Shown in pieces: positions 28,415-36,383 of a stretch of 64,000 nt of DNA. Each line of letters starts with the position of its first letter. Position 1 is the first letter of the stretch. The notes beneath the pieces were generated by a model that worked only from the letters and a program-made list of their open reading frames with translations, did not search any database and had not been told where the DNA came from. The position numbers and the translations under genes were made by a program. The stretch is from Kiritimatiellia bacterium (GTDB taxonomy: Bacteria; Verrucomicrobiota; Kiritimatiellia; JAFGHX01), in NCBI GenBank assembly GCA_016929905.1, contig JAFGHX010000329.1, positions 1 through 64,000 on the forward strand, read 5' to 3'.

Positions 28415-30787
28415 ATGCTGAGTCGGCTACTCGGTTTTGAGGAGACGGGTCCTGTACGGTACTTCGAGTGGTATCTGCAGAACCCGTGGCCGGCGTTCAT
28501 TCTGCTGGCGCTGGTCGTGGCGGCCGCGGGGCTGGTCGTGTTCCTCTACCGGCAGGAGCGCGGCTTGCCGCGCGGCCGCCGGATTCTGCTGGGCGTGTGC
28601 CGCTTCGTTCTGTACGCGGTGATTCTTCTGCTTCTTTTCGAGCCGATCCTGGCCCTGGAGATGACGGTGCGCCTGCGCAGGAATTTCCTGGTGCTGCTCG
28701 ACGTCTCGCAGAGCATGGCGATCCAGGATCCGCGCAACAGCCGCGAGAGCCTGGCGGACGCGGCCATGTGCCTGGGTGAAGTGGAATTCGGGGCGGAGGT
28801 GCCGATGGTGTCGGAGGAGCAGAAGCGCCGCCTGCAGGCCGTGTCGCGGCTCGAACTGGCCAAGGGGCTCCTGCGTCGCCGCCAGGCCAACCTGTTCCGG
28901 GAACTGGCCGAGCAGCACCGCGTGCGGTACTTCTGTTTCGGGGAGCGTCTGGAGCCGACCAGCGGCGAGGGCGAAGTGGAAGAAGGGAGCCTGGCCCGTG
29001 CGGCGGCCGAAGCGAAAGCCACGCAGCTGGGCACGGCGCTGGAGGAAGCGGTGGCGCGTTACAGCGGGCAGCCGATTGCGGGCATCATTCTGCTCACGGA
29101 CGGCGCGTCGAACGAGGGGTTGGAACCGACTGAAGCGGCGCGCCGTCTGGGCGAACGGCGCATTCCGCTCTTCCCGATCGGCCTGGGCCTGCCGGACCCG
29201 CCGGACATCGCGGTGCGGGATGTCGTGGTTCCCGAAACGGTGTTTTGCCGGGACAGCGTATCGACGCGGGTGCAGCTGCGCTCCGCGGGGTACAAGGGCC
29301 GGTCGGTCGACGTGGTGGCGCGGCTCGGCGAGCAGGAGGTGGCGCGCGAGCGCGTGGTGCTGGCCGGCAAGACGCAGTACGTGGAATTCTCGTTCACCCC
29401 GGAGGTGGCGGCGGACGAGGTGGCGCTCGAGGTGGCGGTGACGCCGGTAGAAGGCGAGACGTCGCGGGACAACAACCGGGTGCGCAAGAGTCTGCGTGTG
29501 GTCGACGAGAAGATCAAGGTCATCTACGTGGAGGGCAAACCGCGCTGGGAGTACCGCTATCTGCGCGCCGTGCTGCTGCGCGACCATCGGCTCGACGTGA
29601 AGTTCGTGATGACACAAGGCGACCGCGACTTGCCGCGCGCGTCGGCCCAGTATCTGAGCCAGTTCCCCGAGCGGGCGGAACAGGCGTTTGACTTCGACCT
29701 CATCATTCTGGGCGACGTACCCGCCTCCGTGTTCGCCCCGCGGCAACTGGCCCGGATGGAGCAACTCGTGCGCGAGCGGGGCGGATCGCTCCTGATGCTG
29801 GCGGGTCACCGTCATGCGCCGGTGAGCTATCTGGGCACGCCGATCGCCGCCGCGCTGCCGGTCCGCCTGCTGCCGGATCAGGCGGCGCCGGTCGACGACC
29901 TGGTTCACCCGTTGGTGGCCGAGGCCGGCGGGGAGAACGCGGTGATGAGCCTCGCGCCGGACCCGGAGCGGAACCAGGAGCTCTGGGCCCTGGTGCGCCC
30001 GCTGTACCGGCTCCCGCGCCTGGACGGCGCGAAGCCGGGCGCCACGGTCCTGGCGGAACTGTCGGAGTCCACGCGCGGTGAGCGCTATCCGCTGGTGGCC
30101 TGGCAGCGGTACGGCACGGGCAAGACCCTGTTCGTGGGCACGGACCAGCTGTGGCGTCTGCGCTTCAAGCGCGGCGACACGCATCATGCGCGGTTCTGGC
30201 GCCGAACCGTCCAATTCCTGGCCCTGTCCCGGCTGCTCGGCGAGAACAAGCGCGTGCATCTGGCCACCGACCGGCGCGAGTACCGAACGGGGCAGCGCAT
30301 CCAGATTTACGCCAACGTGCTGAACGAGTCGTTCGAACCGGTCGACGCCCCCGCCTACTCGATCCACGTCGCGGAGACGGCTGGCGGCCGAACGGCGCGA
30401 CCGGTACGCCTGAAGCCGGTACCCGGCAGTCCGGGCCTGTACGAGGGCTTTTCGACCGTTACGGAGGCGGGCCGCTACCGGATCACGCCGCCCGCGCTGG
30501 ACGAGAAACTGGCCAACGCGCCCGAGTTCACGGTGAAGGAAGGCGCCCTGGAACAGGTGGAACCCGCCATGCAGGAGGAAACCCTGCGCGAAATGGCCGA
30601 GCTGTCGGGCGGCCGCTTCTTCCCGGTGCGGGAACTGCCGACCCTGCCGCGCAGTGTGGGCGGAACGGAGCAAACGACCGTGATCCGGCGCAACAAGGAG
30701 TTGTGGGACCTGCCCGTCGTGTTCCTGTTGCTGCTCGGTTGCGCGGGCACGGAGTGGTATTTCAGACGGAAGCATAATCTGGTGTAG
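28415..30787 (+). CDS. Membrane VWA / glutamine-amidotransferase-like protein
   Basis: A 790-residue protein. Two N-terminal helices (AFILLALVVAAAGLVVFLY and FVLYAVILLLLFEPILAL) precede a VWA domain with MIDAS FLVLLDVSQSMAIQD and second metal ligand ILLTDGASNEG. A class I amidotransferase-like fold with DLIILGDVPASVFAPRQL follows at ~residue 428. A terminal helix is at LWDLPVVFLLLLGCAG. This architecture is common in PVC genomes beside MoxR and DUF58. The ATG at 28415 has GGAGAGG upstream. Molecular function is not established. Confidence 0.85.
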   Translation: MLSRLLGFEETGPVRYFEWYLQNPWPAFILLALVVAAAGLVVFLYRQERGLPRGRRILLGVCRFVLYAVILLLLFEPILALEMTVRLRRNFLVLLDVSQSMAIQDPRNSRESLADAAMCLGEVEFGAEVPMVSEEQKRRLQAVSRLELAKGLLRRRQANLFRELAEQHRVRYFCFGERLEPTSGEGEVEEGSLARAAAEAKATQLGTALEEAVARYSGQPIAGIILLTDGASNEGLEPTEAARRLGERRIPLFPIGLGLPDPPDIAVRDVVVPETVFCRDSVSTRVQLRSAGYKGRSVDVVARLGEQEVARERVVLAGKTQYVEFSFTPEVAADEVALEVAVTPVEGETSRDNNRVRKSLRVVDEKIKVIYVEGKPRWEYRYLRAVLLRDHRLDVKFVMTQGDRDLPRASAQYLSQFPERAEQAFDFDLIILGDVPASVFAPRQLARMEQLVRERGGSLLMLAGHRHAPVSYLGTPIAAALPVRLLPDQAAPVDDLVHPLVAEAGGENAVMSLAPDPERNQELWALVRPLYRLPRLDGAKPGATVLAELSESTRGERYPLVAWQRYGTGKTLFVGTDQLWRLRFKRGDTHHARFWRRTVQFLALSRLLGENKRVHLATDRREYRTGQRIQIYANVLNESFEPVDAPAYSIHVAETAGGRTARPVRLKPVPGSPGLYEGFSTVTEAGRYRITPPALDEKLANAPEFTVKEGALEQVEPAMQEETLREMAELSGGRFFPVRELPTLPRSVGGTEQTTVIRRNKELWDLPVVFLLLLGCAGTEWYFRRKHNLV

Positions 30788-30835
30788 AGAGCGGAAGGGT
30801 GGAAGACTGGAAGGATGGATGGGTGAAGGGATAGG

Positions 30836-30880
30836 CGAAAAGCAAGACAAAGAGCAAGACGAAGAGTAAGACGAAGAGCA
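30836..30880. repeat. 12-bp AGACGAAGAGTA repeat forming the leader of the next gene
   Basis: Units AGCAAGACAAAG, AGCAAGACGAAG and AGTAAGACGAAG run up to the ATG at 30880, supplying a purine-rich stretch in place of a conventional ribosome site. Related units lie at 32595-32640, before the coiled-coil gene. Confidence 0.75.
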
Positions 30881-32520
30881 TGAGCAAAGGGGTACACGAA
30901 GCGAGGAGCGCGAACGCGCTGGTAGACGCCAAACTGCGCCGGGCCTGGCGTAAGGAGCGGCGGTTCCATCACGTCCGGGGCGTCTGCACGCTGTTCCTGT
31001 GGATGGTGGCGCTGGGCACGGTGGACTTCATGGTCGACTGGCTGTTCCTCGTGCCGGGTCTCGTTCGACTCGCGCTGCTGGCCTCGAATCTGGGGATCCT
31101 GTGCTGGGTGGTCTACCGCCGGTGGCTGCGTGCGCTCAACACGTTCGATCCCGTCCGGGTCGCGCTGCAGGTGGAGAACCGCCACCCGGAATTCAAGAAT
31201 CTTCTGGTGTCTTTTGTTCAGCTCCGGCATACGGACCCCGCGACGGCGCTGGCCTCACCGAGCCTGATCGAAGCGATGAAGCGCCAGGCGGTGGAGACGA
31301 CGGGGCAGGTCGACTTTCGCGAGATTGTGAATTTCCGCGAATTGCGCCGGATTTTCGCGATCTGTGCGGTGGTCTTCCTGCTGGTTGGGGCGGGCAGTGT
31401 GCGTTGGAGCGACTTCTTTCGGGTCCTGTTCCTACGCATGCTGAACCCGGTTTCGCAGCGCACGTACCCCACGCGCACGACGATCGACGCGATCACCGGC
31501 GACCTCACCGCGAAGCAGGGCGACACGGTGACACTGCGCGTGAAGGGCGGCGGGCTGGTGCCGGCCCACGCCATCCTGAACCTCAAGCCGGAGGAAGGCG
31601 GCTGGGAGCGTATCGCGCTGCCCCAGACGGAGGAGAACCTGTTCGTCTACGTGTTTTCGGAGGTATTCGAGAGTTTCGCCTACTCCGTGAAGCTGGGCGA
31701 TGCGCGGTCGGAAACCTATCGTGTCACCATCGTCCCGCCTCCGCGCATCGTGAGTTCGGAGGTCACCATCGCCTACCCGGCCTACACGCAACTCGGGACC
31801 GAGCATGCCGACACGCTGAACCTGGAACTGATCGAAGGCGCCACGGTCACCTGGGCGCTCACGGTCGAGCCGGCGCTGGCGGCGGCCGAAACCCTCACGG
31901 CGCCGGACCGCGTGTCGCCGCTGACCCTGGGCGAGGCCGGCACGCGCGTCACGTGGACGCTGGCCCCCACCAACGCGTTCGGATACCGCTTCCGCTGGAC
32001 GGAAAAGGCGCACGGTTACGTCTATACCGAAGAGGTTGAGCATTTCGTCAACGTCCTGCCCGACGCGCCGCCGGAAATCGCCATTTTGTACCCCGGCCAG
32101 GACGAGAAGGCGACGGTGGAGAAGACCCTGACGGTGGACTTCGCCGCTCATGACGATTTCGGGCTGTGCGACGTGCGCATCGCCTATGCGGTCAACGGCG
32201 AGGAGGAACGGAAAGTGCCGATCGGCCGGTTCGGGCGCAAGCGGGTGCAACAGGAAGCGGTATGGAAACTGCGGGACACGATCTCTGGGCTGAAGGAAGG
32301 CGATGTCGTCTCCTACGCGGTGGAAGCGACCGACAACCGCGCGGGGCAGCCGAACACGGGCCAGTCACCGGAACAACGCCTGTATATCGTCAGCCGCGAC
32401 GAATACCTGCGCTACGCGCTGGAACGCAAAGACATGTTGAGCGAGCAGGTGCGGAAACTTCGCGAGGAAGAGGAGCGGGCGGCGGGCTCGGTGAAGGGGC
32501 TGCTGCGGAGCGATCAGTGA
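30880..32520 (+). CDS. DUF4175-like membrane protein (N-terminal half)
   Basis: A 546-residue protein. Two helices (LFLWMVALGTVDFMVDWLFLVPGLV... and LLASNLGILCWVVYRRWL) and a third at ~residue 162 (FAICAVVFLLVGAGSV) anchor it. The rest is three or more Ig-like beta domains (FPTRTTIDAIT-type strand, APPEIAILYPGQDEKATVEK, GLKEGDVVSYAVEATDNRAG). The layout matches the first half of DUF4175 proteins, whose second half is a long coiled coil. Here that half is the separate next gene. An extracytoplasmic role in the MoxR/VWA system is inferred. Confidence 0.65.
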   Translation: MSKGVHEARSANALVDAKLRRAWRKERRFHHVRGVCTLFLWMVALGTVDFMVDWLFLVPGLVRLALLASNLGILCWVVYRRWLRALNTFDPVRVALQVENRHPEFKNLLVSFVQLRHTDPATALASPSLIEAMKRQAVETTGQVDFREIVNFRELRRIFAICAVVFLLVGAGSVRWSDFFRVLFLRMLNPVSQRTYPTRTTIDAITGDLTAKQGDTVTLRVKGGGLVPAHAILNLKPEEGGWERIALPQTEENLFVYVFSEVFESFAYSVKLGDARSETYRVTIVPPPRIVSSEVTIAYPAYTQLGTEHADTLNLELIEGATVTWALTVEPALAAAETLTAPDRVSPLTLGEAGTRVTWTLAPTNAFGYRFRWTEKAHGYVYTEEVEHFVNVLPDAPPEIAILYPGQDEKATVEKTLTVDFAAHDDFGLCDVRIAYAVNGEEERKVPIGRFGRKRVQQEAVWKLRDTISGLKEGDVVSYAVEATDNRAGQPNTGQSPEQRLYIVSRDEYLRYALERKDMLSEQVRKLREEEERAAGSVKGLLRSDQ

Positions 32521-32542
32521 TCCGCAAGCCGTAATCAGTAAC

Positions 32543-32577
32543 GTGCTCGAGAACTTACTCGAGAACTTGCTCGAACG
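32543..32577. repeat. 12-bp iterons CTCGAGAACTTA
   Basis: Units CTCGAGAACTTA, CTCGAGAACTTG and CTCGAA stand in the 126-bp gap after the DUF4175-like gene. They are the inverted orientation of the family at 26037 and match GTCGAGAACCTT at 50767. Confidence 0.8.
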
Positions 32578-32646
32578 TGCCGCACACGGACTGGGACGAA
32601 GAGTAAGACAAAGAGTAGGACGAGGAAGAGAGCGACGAGGGAAGAC

Positions 32647-35166
32647 ATGCGCATGAGAAAGCACACACGCAACCTGTATGCCGGCCTGGCGCTTCTGCTC
32701 CTGCTGAGCCCGGCGTGGGGCCGGGTCCTGCCGCGGGAAGAGGCGATGCTGGAGCTGTCGGAGAAGATCCTGCGCGAGGAGGAACGGCAATACGCGGTGA
32801 ACGGCCGGATGCAGGGCGCGCTGCAGGGGTTCCGGGATCTGGTGCGGGACCTGCAGTCCAACGCCATTCTGAACGAAGCGCAAGGCGCGGATCTGATGCG
32901 GGTCATCGAGAAGCTGGGCGTGCTGAACACGGTTCACGTGCCGCGGGCGGCCGAGCACCTGCAGCGCGCCCGGGAACGGATCGAAGCGTTTCGCCCGGAT
33001 CTGAAGGCGGCGGAGGGCGAGATCGACACGATTCTGGCGGCACTCACGCTGCTGGTCGAGAAGGCGGAGCGCCGCTCCTCGGAGACCCTGCGCCTGCTGG
33101 CCGAACTGCGCATGATCATCCGCAGGCAGGAGGCGCTGCGCGAGCAGACGGCGACGTGGGGAATCGAGATGTACCAGGCGGCCGGCAAAGCGGAGAGCAA
33201 GCGCGCGCCGCTAGGCGAAGCCCAGAGCCAACTGGGCAGCCGCGTCAAGCTGTTCGGCGACACGCTGGCGCGCGCCGCCGGCGCGGCGACGGGCAACGTG
33301 GTGCGCCTGCGGCTCCAACGCGCCGGCGACGAGATGGTCAAACGCGGCATCGACAGTACGCTCAACCTGGTTGTCCGGGCGATTTCCGCCAGCCAGCCCG
33401 TGGCGGCCGTTCAGAAGCAGGACCAGGCCATTGCGGACCTGCGGGCGATCGAACGCATTCTCGTGCAGAACCCGACGGCGGCCGCCGGCGAGCGGGCCAA
33501 GGAACTGCGGGACGCGCTGCAGAACGTGCTCAAGGAGCAGAAGGCCCTTCGCGAAGACGTGGAAAACATGACGGAGGAAGAGTTCGAGAAGAAGCAGAAC
33601 GAACTCTTTGCCGAACAACGCGATATCAAGAAGGAACTCGAAGAAACGGCACGGACGGAGAGCGAGGGCGGAGAGAAGAAAGACGAACTCGACCAGGCGC
33701 TGGAGGAAATGAACAAAGCCGAAGACGCCATTCGCCAGGAGGAGAAGGACAAGGTCGCCGATGCCCAGAAAAAGGCCGAGCAGAAGATCCAGGACGCGCT
33801 GACGGAACTGGAGAAAGAGATCGCCGAAGCGGAGCACATGCAGGAACTCGTCTCGCCCGAACTGGACCGGCTGAAGGAGATGGAGACGGACCAGGGGCAG
33901 ATTCACGAACAGACGGCCGAGCGCGAGGAGAAGGGCAAGCAGGTGGACGACCTGGCCAAGCCGCAGGAACAACTGCGGGAGCAGCTGCAGGAGCTGGCAT
34001 CGGAACCTACGGTGCAGCAGCCGCAGGTGAAGGACGCGCTGGACAAGGCGCAGGAGGCGATGGACAAGTCGCAGACGGCACTCGAACAGAATCAGCCGCA
34101 GCAGGCGCAGCAGGCTCAGGAGCAGGCGCAGCAGGCGTTGCAGGAAGCGCGCCAGCAGCTTCAGGAATCCCTGCAGCAGGAAATGGCCGAGCCCCCGCCC
34201 GCGGGGGCGCAGGAGCTGGCGCAGCTGGAGCAGCTTGAACAGAACCAGGAGGCGGTGCGCGAGCAGACGGCGCAACGCGAGGAGCAGGGCCAGGCGGTGG
34301 ACGAATTGGCCAAACCGCAGGAGCAGTTGCAGGAGCGTCTGGAACAGCTCGCGGAAAAGCCGGCTCTGCAGGAACCGCAGACGCAAGCGGCGCTGGAGGA
34401 AGCGCAGCAGGCGATGGAGCAATCGCAACAGGCGCTTGAGCAGAATCAGCCGCAGCAGGCGCAACAGGCGCAGAAGCGGGCGGAACAGGCGCTGCAGCAG
34501 GCGCGTCAGCAGGTGCAACAGGCGATGCAGCAGCCGCAACAGCAGCAACCCGAACCGTTTGCGGAAGCGCAGCAGTCCGTGTCGGAACTGGCGCAGGAGC
34601 AACAGCAACTCCGCAAACAGACGGAGCAGGCGCCGGACGAATCGATGGAGAAGCTCTCGGAACAGCAGGAAGCGCTTGAGAACAAGGCCAAAGCGCTGGA
34701 AGAAGACGTGCCGGAAGTCTCGGCCCAACTCAAGGATGCGGCGCAGGAAATGCAGAAGGCAGCGGAAGCGCTCGAAGAGACGAAACGCGCCGAAGCGACG
34801 GAGCACCAGCAGGAGGCGGAACAGGCGCTGAATCAAGCGGCCGCCAAACTCCAGCAGATGGCCGAAGAGCAAAAGCAGCAAGAGCAGCAGATGGCCGGGA
34901 TGCCCCAGCAGCAGCAACAGCAGCAGCAGCAACAGCAGCAGCAGCAAGAACAGCAGAACGAGCAGGAGCAGGCGCAGGACCCGACGGAAGGCCGTCGCGA
35001 TCTCGCCGAAGGCGGGCCGGGCGGCGCGGCGGGCGCACGGGATCGCTCGCGTTGGCGTGCGGCCGGGCACGGTACGAGCCAGACGGTGGATCAGAACTTC
35101 CTGCGCGAACTGCCGATCGAGTATCGCGATCTGCTGCGGGACTACTACGAGGCGCTGGCGAAGTAG
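32647..35166 (+). CDS. Exported Gln/Glu-rich coiled-coil protein
   Basis: An 839-residue protein with signal peptide LYAGLALLLLLSPAWG. After ~270 mixed helical residues it becomes almost continuous heptad helix, with two long internal repeats: ELDRLKEMETDQGQIHEQTAE and ELAQLEQLEQNQEAVREQTAQ each begin a ~110-residue block containing PQEQLxExLxxLA and NQPQQAQQAQ. A polyglutamine stretch lies near 34908-34960. The basic C-terminus ends DQNFLRELPIEYRDLLRDYYEALAK, a motif seen at the end of DUF4175-type proteins, which supports a split DUF4175. The role is probably structural in the periplasm. The low-complexity DNA could vary in length by slippage. Confidence 0.75.
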   Translation: MRMRKHTRNLYAGLALLLLLSPAWGRVLPREEAMLELSEKILREEERQYAVNGRMQGALQGFRDLVRDLQSNAILNEAQGADLMRVIEKLGVLNTVHVPRAAEHLQRARERIEAFRPDLKAAEGEIDTILAALTLLVEKAERRSSETLRLLAELRMIIRRQEALREQTATWGIEMYQAAGKAESKRAPLGEAQSQLGSRVKLFGDTLARAAGAATGNVVRLRLQRAGDEMVKRGIDSTLNLVVRAISASQPVAAVQKQDQAIADLRAIERILVQNPTAAAGERAKELRDALQNVLKEQKALREDVENMTEEEFEKKQNELFAEQRDIKKELEETARTESEGGEKKDELDQALEEMNKAEDAIRQEEKDKVADAQKKAEQKIQDALTELEKEIAEAEHMQELVSPELDRLKEMETDQGQIHEQTAEREEKGKQVDDLAKPQEQLREQLQELASEPTVQQPQVKDALDKAQEAMDKSQTALEQNQPQQAQQAQEQAQQALQEARQQLQESLQQEMAEPPPAGAQELAQLEQLEQNQEAVREQTAQREEQGQAVDELAKPQEQLQERLEQLAEKPALQEPQTQAALEEAQQAMEQSQQALEQNQPQQAQQAQKRAEQALQQARQQVQQAMQQPQQQQPEPFAEAQQSVSELAQEQQQLRKQTEQAPDESMEKLSEQQEALENKAKALEEDVPEVSAQLKDAAQEMQKAAEALEETKRAEATEHQQEAEQALNQAAAKLQQMAEEQKQQEQQMAGMPQQQQQQQQQQQQQQEQQNEQEQAQDPTEGRRDLAEGGPGGAAGARDRSRWRAAGHGTSQTVDQNFLRELPIEYRDLLRDYYEALAK

Positions 35167-35177
35167 CAGGAGAATCG

Positions 35178-36224
35178 ATGACACACCGGATTGGCTCGAA
35201 CACCTGTTCGGGAATCGGCTGGGTTCCCGGGAGGCCTCGGTTGGCGTCTTGGGTGCTGGTCGTGGCGCTGTCGGCGCGGCTGGCGGCCGGCGGCAAGGTG
35301 GACGTAGCGGAGTTGTCGCCGGAGGCGGAAGAATCGATCAGCCGCGGCCTGCGCTTTCTGGCCTCGCAGCAGCGCAAAGACGGGTACTGGGGGCAGAAGC
35401 ACAAGGCGGGGATGACCTCGTTGACGCTGATGGCCTTCATGCTGAAGGGGTACTTTCCGGAGCGCGGCCCCTACGGCGAGCAACTGGACAGGGGTGTGGC
35501 CTTCCTGATTCAGCGCGGCAAGGACGGAGCGGGCTATTTCGGCGGGAACATGTATGAACACGCTCTGTCGACGCTGGCGTTGTCGGAGGTCTGGGGCATG
35601 AGCGAGCGGGACGAGGTGCGGGACACGCTGAAGCAGGCCGTGGAGGTTATTCTGCGCGCCCAGAACCACGAAGGCGGGTGGCGCTACAGCCCGCAGCCGA
35701 AAGACGCGGACATTTCGGTGACGGTCATGCAGATCGTGGCGCTGGCCTCGGCGCAGGAGGCCGGGATTCTTGTACCCGACCGCGTGATCCGAGGCGCGGT
35801 GAGCTACGTAAAGCGGTGCCACAATCCGTTCGAAGGCGGCTTCTCCTATCAACCCAGGCAACAGCTCGGCTTTGCGCGAACGGCGGCGGGCGTGATGTCG
35901 CTGATGATGTGCGGCGAAGGAAACAGCATGACGGCGCAGCGCGGGCTGGCTTACCTCAAGCAGCTGCCCGCCACCAAGTTTTACAAAGACACCTGGTATT
36001 ACTACGGCCATTATTACGCCATCCAGGCGATGTATCAGGCGGGCGAGCAGGACTATCAGGCATGGTACCCGCAAATCCGGGATGCGCTGCTGCGCAGCCA
36101 GCGCCAGGACGGAAGCTGGCCGGCGAGCCGGCCGGAAGGCGAGGACGCGGCCATCTATGCCACCTCCATGAGCATTCTGGTTCTGGGCGTGCCGTACCGG
36201 TTTCTGCCGATCTATCAGCGGTGA
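35178..36224 (+). CDS. Exported squalene-cyclase/prenyltransferase-like toroid protein
   Basis: A 348-residue protein. A hydrophobic export segment (LASWVLVVALSARLAAGG) is followed by repeated alpha-alpha units with QW-like signatures: SRGLRFLASQQRKDGYWGQ, VILRAQNHEGGWRYSP, RDALLRSQRQDGSWPA. No DXDD catalytic motif is visible, so it is probably not a cyclase. Secreted proteins of this fold are common in planctomycete MoxR operons. The ATG at 35178 was chosen because it has GCAGGAGA upstream, 11 bp after the previous gene. Confidence 0.78.
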   Translation: MTHRIGSNTCSGIGWVPGRPRLASWVLVVALSARLAAGGKVDVAELSPEAEESISRGLRFLASQQRKDGYWGQKHKAGMTSLTLMAFMLKGYFPERGPYGEQLDRGVAFLIQRGKDGAGYFGGNMYEHALSTLALSEVWGMSERDEVRDTLKQAVEVILRAQNHEGGWRYSPQPKDADISVTVMQIVALASAQEAGILVPDRVIRGAVSYVKRCHNPFEGGFSYQPRQQLGFARTAAGVMSLMMCGEGNSMTAQRGLAYLKQLPATKFYKDTWYYYGHYYAIQAMYQAGEQDYQAWYPQIRDALLRSQRQDGSWPASRPEGEDAAIYATSMSILVLGVPYRFLPIYQR

Positions 36225-36383
36225 GGCAGACTGGAAGATAGGGAAGAGTGGATGAATGGAAGCATGCAGGCCTGGGTGAGTGGGCGTGCTGGAGAACGTA
36301 CCCGCGCGCTGTGGGAGCTTCGGTGTTCACTCGTTTCGGCTCGTCCATCCTTCCATCCTTCCATTCTTCCATGCGCGCGTGCG

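Noticed and set aside
33211..35184. Leu-rich minus-strand frame opposite the coiled-coil gene
   Set aside because: The Leu runs are the complement of CAG/CTG Gln codons; it has no start context or neighbours on that strand.
35178..36224. Terpene cyclase activity for the toroid protein
   Set aside because: QW-like repeats are present, but no DXDD or equivalent acidic motif is visible and the protein carries an export signal.
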